From Clostridium sp. UBA6640 (lineage in GTDB: Bacteria; Bacillota; Clostridia; Clostridiales; Clostridiaceae), in NCBI RefSeq assembly GCF_002455975.1, contig NZ_DKLM01000158.1, positions 1 to 12,261 of the forward strand: a stretch of 12,261 bases of DNA, written 5' to 3'. Positions 7,090-12,261 of the stretch are shown here, piece after piece. Below the pieces are notes generated by a model. It was not told the DNA's origin and made no database searches. It was given only the letters and a program-made list of their open reading frames with translations. The stretch's first letter is position 1, and each line of letters opens with the position of its first letter. A program made the position numbers and the translations under genes.

Positions 7090-7890
7090 TTAAAAAATCA
7101 CCTTAAAAACCTTATGTCTTGAAATAAATCCAGCTTTAACTAAAGCTTTATTGGATGCTATATTATCAAAATCACAGGAACAAATTGCCTTGTGCCCTCT
7201 TGTAATGCTTTTTTCTAGAAGCTTGTACATGATATAGCTTCCATACCCTCTATTTCTATAAGATTTATTCACAACTATTCCTAAATTAACAGTCCCGGGA
7301 AAGATATTACTTTTACGATATTCTCCAACTCCTAAAATTTCGTTGCCATCACAAAGTACAAATAATTCATCATTAGCTACTAATCCTAGTAAATAACTAT
7401 CTATGCTTTCATCTTTCTCCTCCAAGTTTTTCATATAAAATACTTTAATTTTCTCAATTTGCTCTCCTTTAGCGAGTATAAAATTTAGACTGTCATATTT
7501 TTTCATAAGACCATTAAGATTAAAGTCATAAAACAGGTAAGAATCAATGCTTATCTCTTTAGCAACTCCCATAGCTAAGGATAAGAAAATAGGTTCAATA
7601 CTACATACAATAGCGCCTTCTATAGATTTTTCCTCAATTATCATTGAAAAAACTTTTTCATTTAAAGTTTTATATTCATCAATTATATAAAATTGAGATA
7701 ATAAATTATTATTATTACTAATTGAATAATATCCTATTAACACATCATTTGAATATACTCCAAAATAACTTGCCGTAATAATGTGCACAATATCATGATA
7801 ATCTTCCATAGACCTTAAAAGACTATTATAGTATTGTTTCCTTAAAGGTAAAATATCTTTTACTGAATTTAATTTTTTAAAATTTATCAT
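7090..7890 (-). CDS. GNAT-family N-acetyltransferase with an extra N-terminal domain
   Basis: The C-terminal part (about 140-266) has the Gcn5-related acetyltransferase fold signature. VNLGIVV (201-207) is the strand before the acetyl-CoA loop. RNRGYG (212-217) fits the R/Q-x-x-G-x-G/A motif. N247 in the final SNKALVKAGF segment is the usual motif-B asparagine. The N-terminal half (about 1-135) is consistent with a degenerate second GNAT-like domain, as in tandem GNAT proteins. At 266 residues it is longer than a single-domain enzyme. The substrate cannot be read from the sequence. The ATG at 7890 has AAGGAG a few bases upstream on the minus strand. The HIT-family gene lies just upstream, 50 nt away with no terminator between, so the two are probably one transcript. 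Confidence 0.85.
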   Translation of the reverse strand: MINFKKLNSVKDILPLRKQYYNSLLRSMEDYHDIVHIITASYFGVYSNDVLIGYYSISNNNNLLSQFYIIDEYKTLNEKVFSMIIEEKSIEGAIVCSIEPIFLSLAMGVAKEISIDSYLFYDFNLNGLMKKYDSLNFILAKGEQIEKIKVFYMKNLEEKDESIDSYLLGLVANDELFVLCDGNEILGVGEYRKSNIFPGTVNLGIVVNKSYRNRGYGSYIMYKLLEKSITRGHKAICSCDFDNIASNKALVKAGFISRHKVFKVIF

Positions 7891-7943
7891 TTAATTTCTC
7901 CTTAATAAGCTTTTAAATGTATTTAAATAACCACTAAACACCC

Positions 7944-8429
7944 TTAAGTATTTAAATAATTTTTAAGATTATTAATTGCTTCAATTACTTTAGTTAAATT
8001 CTCCTCAGAATTTAAATTATCTCGTGCATGTAATAATGCTGGTCTTAGAGATTGAACAGAGTGTCCAAAGTTATACATCCACTTATACCTTGGAACCATC
8101 CAAGTGTGGAAATGATGAGTAGTATCTTCATTATAGAAATAATACACATATTCGATATCCAATACCTTCCTCTGAGCTTCTCTAATTTTTGTTAACAGTG
8201 TTATATAGTCAATTTTTTCTTCTTCTGTTAATTCATCAAAACATTTAATATGTCTTTTTGAAGCTAATATAACTAATCCTTCTATAGGATATGCCACATC
8301 TTGATGTGCATGAAAAAATTCTGTTTCAATAATTGTTCCTCCATCAGGCTCAATCTCTCCACTTGTAATAGCACAACTTAGACATTCCACTTCGATGGTT
8401 TTATTATTAGCCAATGTAATTTTCCTCAT
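7944..8429 (-). CDS. HIT-family (histidine triad) nucleotide-binding protein
   Basis: HIT proteins hydrolyse or transfer nucleotidyl groups on substrates such as Ap4A or AMP conjugates, through a histidine nucleophile in an H-x-H-x-H motif. Here the motif reads THHFHTWM, with H107 and H109 (numbered from the TTG codon). The third histidine is replaced by W111, which recalls the H-x-H-x-Q variant of the GalT branch. A C17-x-x-C20 pair and the HAHQD and SKRH segments (41-45, 58-61) could bind zinc, as in several HIT enzymes. Two starts are possible: TTG at 8432 and ATG at 8429. I chose the ATG because AAGGGGG (8438-8444) lies at a better distance; both are in frame. No clear promoter is seen. 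GNAT follows downstream. The exact substrate is unknown. Confidence 0.82.
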   Translation of the reverse strand: MRKITLANNKTIEVECLSCAITSGEIEPDGGTIIETEFFHAHQDVAYPIEGLVILASKRHIKCFDELTEEEKIDYITLLTKIREAQRKVLDIEYVYYFYNEDTTHHFHTWMVPRYKWMYNFGHSVQSLRPALLHARDNLNSEENLTKVIEAINNLKNYLNT

Positions 8430-8505
8430 CAATCCATCCCCCTTGTCTAATTACAATTTTTACTCCTATTCTTATATTAACATTTATAATCACAATAATA
8501 TGTTT

Positions 8506-8688
8506 TTATAATATATATTCCCTTAATAAGTTTATCTCTTCACTTATAGTTTCTCCATCTTAGGTCTCATTGACTATTTTAATTCTTACATTTTCTTTAT
8601 CCTCTAGGTGCATTTCCCATTTATGCTGATTAGAATTATCTTTCCAAAAAATAAAGAAATTAATTCTTAAAGAATTAATTTCAATCAT
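8506..8688 (-). pseudogene. Possible decayed small ORF between the HIT and MATE genes
   Basis: From ATG at 8688 the minus strand reads 42 codons, then TAA (8560-8562), then 17 more codons in the same frame to TAA at 8506-8508. The peptide looks protein-like: rich in W, K, E, D and R, with stretches such as QHKWEMHLEDKENVRIKI before the stop and SEEINLLREYIL after it. The same frame is open upstream to the MATE stop (8722-8724). One stop in some 70 codons is unusual for random DNA this AT-rich. A single nonsense change in a small gene would explain it. Against this, no ribosome binding site is obvious, and a perfect palindrome that looks like a terminator lies inside it. I do not recognise the family. 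Confidence 0.28.
8645..8682 (-). terminator. Intrinsic terminator of the MATE gene
   Basis: GAAATTAATTCTT (8656-8668) and its perfect complement (8670-8682) form 13-bp arms around one base. On the minus strand the hairpin is followed by TTTATTTTTT (complement of 8646-8655). It begins 40 nt after the MATE stop. The stem is mostly A-T, so strength is moderate, but shape and position fit well. Confidence 0.7.
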
Positions 8689-8721
8689 GATTGCACATTT
8701 TTCATTGAGAATTATTTTAAT

Positions 8722-10068
8722 TTATGCTGCTAAATTGTTTCTATTATCTTTGCTACTCTTTAAATTTAAACAAATTATTATTGTAGCTACTAAACCTATA
8801 TAATCAGCTACTACTGGTGCTAAAAATACTCCATCTACTCCCATAAAGTAAGGTAAAATAAGCGATATAGGTATTAGAAGTACAAAAGAACGTCCTACAG
8901 AAATTATATTAGCAAATAAATTTCGCTTAGTTGCTTGAAAATAACTTGCAAAGGTTATTACTATTCCAACTGTGGGCATGGATGCCAAATAAATAATAAG
9001 TCTTTTAGATGCTAACTTAATAACTTCTGGATTACTATTAAAAATACCTACTAATTTATGTGAAAAAATATATACAAATATAAATGTAGCACTTCCAAAA
9101 ATAACATCTGCTATTAAACTGATTTTTAGTATTTCTTTAACCCTCCCATGTTCCTTTGCACCATAATTATATCCTATAATAGGTTGTATTCCTTGCGCTA
9201 TTCCATATAATATTTGAATAAACATTATGGAAATATATCCCACAATAGCAAATATTGATACATCTAAAGTTGTACCGTAGCTTAACAATATTTGATTTTG
9301 AATAAATATTATAGATCCTAAAGCTGCCTGCATAGCAAAAGACATAAAACCTGAGACACAAGCTTCTTTTAGAATATTTATCTTTATTTTTAAATGAGAT
9401 AATTTAATCCTAACATTAGCCTGTTTACTAAAGAAATAGGATAGAAGATATACGGAAGATCCTATTATACCGCTAGCTGTAGCACATCCTGCACCTATAA
9501 TTCCTAGATTTAATTTAATAACAAATAACCAATCTAAAAATCCATTTAAAATTGAAGCAATGATAAGTATGTTCATGGATAATTTAGGATTTCCATCTGA
9601 TCTTGTAATAGGATTTAATCCAGTAGCTATTACATGAAAAGGTGCTATTAAAAATAATATAGTTCCATATTGCTTACTTAATTTTAAGACTTCTCCTTCT
9701 GCTCCTAGAAATCTCATTATCGGTTCTAAAAACATTAATCCCATTAAAGATATAAAAGCTGAAACTAAAATCATAGCTAAAATGGATGTTCCCAATATAT
9801 TTTTAGATTCTTCCTTCTTGTTCTCACCAAGTCGTATAGATATTAAGGTCGCTGCACCTGTTCCAAATAGAGAACCAATTGCCATATTTACACATGCTGC
9901 TGGAAATATAAGATTAATACTAGCAAGTGCAAGCTCTCCTACACCACGTCCTATAAATATTCCATCAATTATTAAATAAAGAGAGTTTACTAATATTCCT
10001 ATTATTGATGGTATAACAAATTTAAAGAAAAGACTTAGTGTATTATTTTTTATCAAATCATTTCCCAT
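8722..10068 (-). CDS. MATE-family multidrug/cation efflux transporter
   Basis: This 448-residue hydrophobic protein has about twelve predicted membrane segments in two halves, the normal size and layout for MATE transporters, which export drugs or metabolites in exchange for Na+ or H+. Family features are the N-terminal IDGIFIGRGVGELALA (34-49), GTGAATLISIRLGENK (69-84) after the second helix, RSDGNPKLSM (156-165), and QGIQPIIGYNYGAK (292-305) in the second half. It resembles the MepA-like clostridial branch, but the substrate cannot be inferred. The ATG at 10068 has CTCCTTT on the plus strand (10077-10083), that is AAAGGAG, 8 nt upstream. It is transcribed alone: a terminator follows, and a tRNA-operon terminator stands upstream. 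No regulator gene is adjacent. Confidence 0.92.
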   Translation of the reverse strand: MGNDLIKNNTLSLFFKFVIPSIIGILVNSLYLIIDGIFIGRGVGELALASINLIFPAACVNMAIGSLFGTGAATLISIRLGENKKEESKNILGTSILAMILVSAFISLMGLMFLEPIMRFLGAEGEVLKLSKQYGTILFLIAPFHVIATGLNPITRSDGNPKLSMNILIIASILNGFLDWLFVIKLNLGIIGAGCATASGIIGSSVYLLSYFFSKQANVRIKLSHLKIKINILKEACVSGFMSFAMQAALGSIIFIQNQILLSYGTTLDVSIFAIVGYISIMFIQILYGIAQGIQPIIGYNYGAKEHGRVKEILKISLIADVIFGSATFIFVYIFSHKLVGIFNSNPEVIKLASKRLIIYLASMPTVGIVITFASYFQATKRNLFANIISVGRSFVLLIPISLILPYFMGVDGVFLAPVVADYIGLVATIIICLNLKSSKDNRNNLAA

Positions 10069-10116
10069 TATATTTTCTCCTTTGGCTACTTATTAATATT
10101 AACGATTTATAGATAA

Positions 10117-10146
10117 ATTTTACCTCTAACATACTAACTATAACAA
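10117..10146 (-). promoter_or_regulatory. Candidate MATE promoter
   Basis: On the minus strand, TTGTTA (10141-10146) and TAAAAT (10117-10122) are separated by 18 bp. They match sigma-A -35 and -10 hexamers with two mismatches and one mismatch. The AT-rich setting makes chance matches common. Confidence 0.3.
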
Positions 10147-10397
10147 ATATTTCAACTATTCTTCTTAAAATAAGTAAGACACACTATATAAGATGTTAAT
10201 ACAAAGTTAAGTGAATTTCAAATTAAAAAAATCTAATGTTTCTCTAAATTAGTTTTAAAAATATAAATGATTAATTATTTATATCTGCAGTACTCATATT
10301 ATAAGCTATTTATACATTATATTTTATTAAAATTACGAATTAGTTATTAATCTCTACAAAATTCTAATACATTTCAATAAAGTATTTTTTACGCAAT
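10147..10397. other. AT-rich intergenic region, no gene seen
   Basis: I see no gene between the MATE promoter region and the tRNA-operon terminator. The only notable structure is a 24-bp near-perfect palindrome at 10261-10284 with half ATATAAATGATT and one G/T mismatch pair. It is all but G/C-free and may be chance. Confidence 0.5.
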
Positions 10398-10427
10398 AAA
10401 AAAATAGTCATATTTGACTATTTTTTT
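10398..10427 (-). terminator. Terminator of the tRNA operon
   Basis: AAAAAAATAGTCA (10398-10410) and TGACTATTTTTTT (10415-10427) pair perfectly over 13 bp around a TATT loop, giving a U7 run on the minus strand. The first base of the hairpin on that strand is the final A of the tRNA-Gly CCA, so the terminator directly abuts the mature tRNA end. Confidence 0.88.
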
Positions 10428-10500
10428 GGAGCGGGTGAAGGGAATCGAACCCTCGTAACTAGCTTGGAAGGCTAGCACTCTACCATTGAGTTACACCCGC
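10427..10500 (-). tRNA. tRNA-Gly (anticodon TCC)
   Basis: On the minus strand a 74-nt cloverleaf begins GCGGGTG and ends CACCCGC-T-CCA. The anticodon arm is CTAGC-CTTCCAA-GCTAG, so the anticodon is TCC, and the T-loop GGTTCGATTCC is present. Discriminator U is usual for glycine tRNAs. CCA is encoded. It is the last gene of a four-tRNA operon. Confidence 0.96.
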
Positions 10501-10504
10501 ATAT

Positions 10505-10579
10505 TGGAGCGGAAGACGAGATTCGAACTCGCGACGTTCACCTTGGCAAGGTGACGCTCTACCACTGAGCCACTCCCGC
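10505..10579 (-). tRNA. tRNA-Gly (anticodon GCC)
   Basis: A 75-nt cloverleaf begins GCGGGAG and pairs with CTTCCGC (one G-U), followed by T and encoded CCA. The anticodon arm is TCACC-TTGCCAA-GGTGA, giving anticodon GCC, and the T-loop is GAGTTCGAATCTC. Only 4 nt separate it from tRNA-Gly(TCC), so the transcript must be cut between them. Confidence 0.96.
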
Positions 10580-10625
10580 ATAATAATATTAATACTTATC
10601 CAATAGCTTGTACTTATCTTAAATA

Positions 10626-10702
10626 TGGGGTGACCGATGGGATTCGAACCCACGACACCCAGAGCCACAACCTGGTGCTCTACCAACTGAACTACGGCCA
10701 CC
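10626..10702 (-). tRNA. tRNA-His (anticodon GTG)
   Basis: The acceptor stem GTGGCCG / CGGTCAC is followed by C73 and encoded CCA. An extra G (-1, position 10702) is encoded, opposite C73, which is the histidine identity feature. The anticodon arm CCAGG-TTGTGGC-TCTGG gives GTG. A 46-nt AT-rich spacer separates it from tRNA-Gly(GCC). Confidence 0.96.
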
Positions 10703-10707
10703 ATATT

Positions 10708-10784
<77 letters not shown>

Positions 10785-10816
10785 ATGTATCTTGTCGACT
10801 ACTGCCGACGAAGATT

Positions 10817-10845
10817 ATAATACCATAGCTAGAAAAATTGTGCAA
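10817..10845 (-). promoter_or_regulatory. Promoter of the tRNA operon
   Basis: On the minus strand, TTGCAC (10840-10845) and TATTAT (10817-10822) are 17 bp apart, and TGG directly precedes the -10, making it an extended -10. A perfect TATAAT (10814-10819) overlaps it with a longer, 20-bp spacing. The following segment, CTTCGTCGGC, is GC-rich and forms an imperfect inverted repeat with 10791-10797. A GC-rich discriminator is typical of stable-RNA promoters under growth-rate control. The leader before tRNA-Arg would be about 26 nt. Confidence 0.6.
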
Positions 10846-10999
10846 GTATTTTTTGCAAAGTTTTTTTAAAAATTTAATTTAAACTTAAAAAGATATTATA
10901 TTTGAGCAAATTATACTCTACTAATTGCCAGTTCTCCATTGCATAAAGTTGTAAAGTAAAACTAAAAAGTATTTTTTAATTCCTATATAAATAGTATAG

Positions 11000-11032
11000 C
11001 CAATATTATATTATTATAGTATTGGTTATAAT
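11000..11032 (+). promoter_or_regulatory. Inverted repeat and -10 upstream of rnz
   Basis: CCAATATTATA (11000-11010) and TATAGTATTGG (11015-11025) form 11-position arms with one T-G pair around a TTAT loop. A perfect -10 hexamer TATAAT follows at 11027-11032, so the repeat fills the space where the -35 should be. No clear -35 is visible. This arrangement suggests an operator or activator site at the rnz promoter, although AT-rich DNA gives such repeats by chance. Confidence 0.4.
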
Positions 11033-11072
11033 AATTTTGCATACTAAAATTAATTAAAAAGTAGGTGATACT

Positions 11073-11984
11073 TTGATAGATGTTTTACTTTTAGGTTGTG
11101 GTGGTAATCTCCCTACTCCAGATAGAAGCTTAACCGCTCTTTTACTAAATATTAAAGGTCGTAAAATATTAATAGATTGCGGTGAAGGTACTCAAGTATC
11201 AATGAAAATGGTAGGAACAGGTTTTAAATCTATTGATATAATATGCATTACTCATTTTCATGGAGATCATGTAATAGGACTTCCTGGACTTCTTTTAACT
11301 ATAGCTAATTCTGGTCGACAAGAACCATTAACTATAATAGGTCCTCTGGGGCTGAAAGAGGTTATATTAGGTCTCTCTGTACTCTTTCCTATTCTCCCTT
11401 ATGAAATTAATCTTATAGAGACTAATGAAAATGGAGAAGCTTTTAATTTTGAAGATTTTATTATATACACTAGTTCTTTAGATCATACCACTTCTTGTAA
11501 TGGTTATTCTTTTTATATAAAACGCAAAAGACGCTTTGACCCTATAAAGGCAACAAAAAACAAAGTTCCTAAAGACCTGTGGAGCAAATTACAAAATGAA
11601 GAAAAAGTATTTTTTAATGGGATATGCTATAGTAATGAAATGGTATTAGGAGAGGAAAGAAAGGGAATAAAGATTTGTTATGCCACTGATACTAGGCCCT
11701 GTACTAATCTTGAAATACTTTCTAAAAACTCAGATCTTTTTATTTGTGAAGGTATGTATGGAGATGATAGTTATTTAGAAAAAGCACTTTCTAATAAACA
11801 TATGTTATTCTCAGAAGCTGCACATTTAGCTAAATCTGCAAATGTAAAAGAACTGTGGTTAACTCATTTTAGTCCTAGCATGATAAATCCAGAAGAATAT
11901 TTATATATAGCAAAAGATATATTTGATAATACAATTTTAGGCGAAGACAGAATAAAAAAAACATTACATTTTGAGGATCAATAA
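11073..11984 (+). CDS. rnz: Ribonuclease Z (tRNA 3'-processing endonuclease)
   Basis: RNase Z is a dimeric zinc-dependent metallo-beta-lactamase-fold enzyme that cuts tRNA precursors just after the discriminator base, mainly those without an encoded CCA. The 303-residue length matches the family (about 307 in B. subtilis). The metal-binding motif is THFHGDH (60-66; H61, H63, D65, H66). Further likely ligands are H138 in SLDH, D206 in YATDT and H265 in LTHFSP. The N-terminal LPTPDRSLTALLL and IDCGEGTQ (34-41) are also typical. The start is TTG at 11073, with AGTAGGTG about 5-6 nt upstream; no better in-frame ATG is nearby. The gene is divergent from the tRNA operon, separated by 288 nt. Confidence 0.95.
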   Translation: MIDVLLLGCGGNLPTPDRSLTALLLNIKGRKILIDCGEGTQVSMKMVGTGFKSIDIICITHFHGDHVIGLPGLLLTIANSGRQEPLTIIGPLGLKEVILGLSVLFPILPYEINLIETNENGEAFNFEDFIIYTSSLDHTTSCNGYSFYIKRKRRFDPIKATKNKVPKDLWSKLQNEEKVFFNGICYSNEMVLGEERKGIKICYATDTRPCTNLEILSKNSDLFICEGMYGDDSYLEKALSNKHMLFSEAAHLAKSANVKELWLTHFSPSMINPEEYLYIAKDIFDNTILGEDRIKKTLHFEDQ

Positions 11985-12035
11985 AAAATTTTCATAAAGT
12001 TATACATTATTTATATTACTAAGTTATTTAGCTGT

Positions 12036-12063
12036 ATTTTATTTTTGTAATAAAATTGTTTTT
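12036..12063 (+). terminator. Weak candidate terminator of rnz
   Basis: ATTTTATT (12036-12043) pairs with AATAAAAT (12049-12056) around a 5-nt loop, then TGTTTTT. The stem is only A-T, so it would be weak, but its position about 50 nt after the rnz stop and its T-run fit. Confidence 0.35.
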
Positions 12064-12079
12064 AAAATGTGCAAAATGC

Positions 12080-12112
12080 AAAAAAATAAAGTGATAGCTA
12101 ACTACCACTTTA
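12080..12112 (-). terminator. Minus-strand terminator for a transcript from the right edge
   Basis: TAAAGTGATAG (12087-12097) and CTACCACTTTA (12102-12112) pair with one mismatch around CTAA. On the minus strand the hairpin is followed by seven T residues (complement of 12080-12086). On the plus strand no T-run follows. It therefore points to a minus-strand transcript arriving from the right. No minus-strand coding sequence is visible in 12113-12261. Confidence 0.65.
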
Positions 12113-12125
12113 AGAATATCAATAA

Positions 12126-12175
12126 ATTGTCCCTTGGAATAAAGTAAATTTCCATACTTACCATAGGGATACAAT
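12126..12175 (-). other. Long bulged hairpin, possible structured RNA
   Basis: Four successive pairing blocks nest around one loop: ATTGT (12126-12130) with ACAAT (12171-12175), CCCT (12131-12134) with AGGG (12165-12168), TGG (12135-12137) with CCA (12161-12163), and AAGTA (12142-12146) with TACTT (12155-12159). This gives 17 pairs with small bulges. With the minus-strand terminator some 14 nt further on, it could be the body of a small RNA or the structured 3' end of a longer transcript. The strand is assigned only from that terminator. Confidence 0.35.
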
Positions 12176-12261
12176 ATAAAAACTTAATATATACTCTGGA
12201 AAATAATTTTTCTATAAAAACAGATTAGCCCTTTAGAAATTAAGGATTAATAATGAAGAAT

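Noticed and set aside
7264..7272. Another DnaA-box match, TTATTCACA
   Set aside because: It is a single isolated match inside the GNAT coding sequence, as expected by chance in AT-rich DNA.
10480..10704. Minus-strand 74-codon open frame
   Set aside because: It is a translation of the tRNA genes (Gly TCC end, Gly GCC, His), a classic false ORF.

Overview
The window reads as a chromosomal segment of a spore-forming, very AT-rich Firmicute, most likely Clostridium sensu stricto. This rests on the SpoIIE gene, strong A/T third-position bias, GGAGG-type ribosome binding sites, TTG/GTG starts on several genes, and the conserved spoIIE-tilS-hpt-ftsH gene order. It looks like core chromosome, with no insertion sequence, phage, CRISPR array or defence cassette.

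Layout. 1-523 is a gene-free AT-rich stretch holding a small cluster of DnaA-box-like sites and, next to the gene, a probable spoIIE promoter. 524-6910 is the plus-strand block spoIIE (asymmetric-septum phosphatase), tilS (tRNA-Ile lysidine synthase), hpt (hypoxanthine phosphoribosyltransferase) and ftsH (membrane AAA+ protease). A terminator separates spoIIE from tilS. tilS and hpt are 7 nt apart. ftsH has its own extended -10 inside a palindrome. A strong hairpin terminator ends the block at 6937-6968.

7090-10068 is on the minus strand: a two-part GNAT acetyltransferase and a HIT-family protein (HIT upstream, GNAT 50 nt behind, probably one operon), a possibly decayed small ORF, and a MATE-type efflux transporter with its own terminator. 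10427-10784 is a minus-strand tRNA operon, in transcription order Arg(TCT), His(GTG), Gly(GCC), Gly(TCC). All four encode CCA and are followed directly by a terminator. Divergent from it, 11073-11984 is rnz (RNase Z). The last 277 bases hold a weak rnz terminator, a strong minus-strand terminator and a long bulged hairpin, which suggests a minus-strand transcript coming in from or near the right edge.

Two themes link the genes. spoIIE stands next to quality-control and translation-fidelity genes (ftsH, tilS) in a layout conserved across Firmicutes. tRNA biology recurs: TilS modifies a tRNA, four tRNA genes lie further on, and RNase Z is a tRNA 3'-processing enzyme. I did not find a clearly new multi-gene system. 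The most rewarding items are the DnaA-box cluster ahead of spoIIE, the divergent C-terminal half of FtsH, the possible small pseudogene after the MATE gene, and the structured minus-strand element at the right end.
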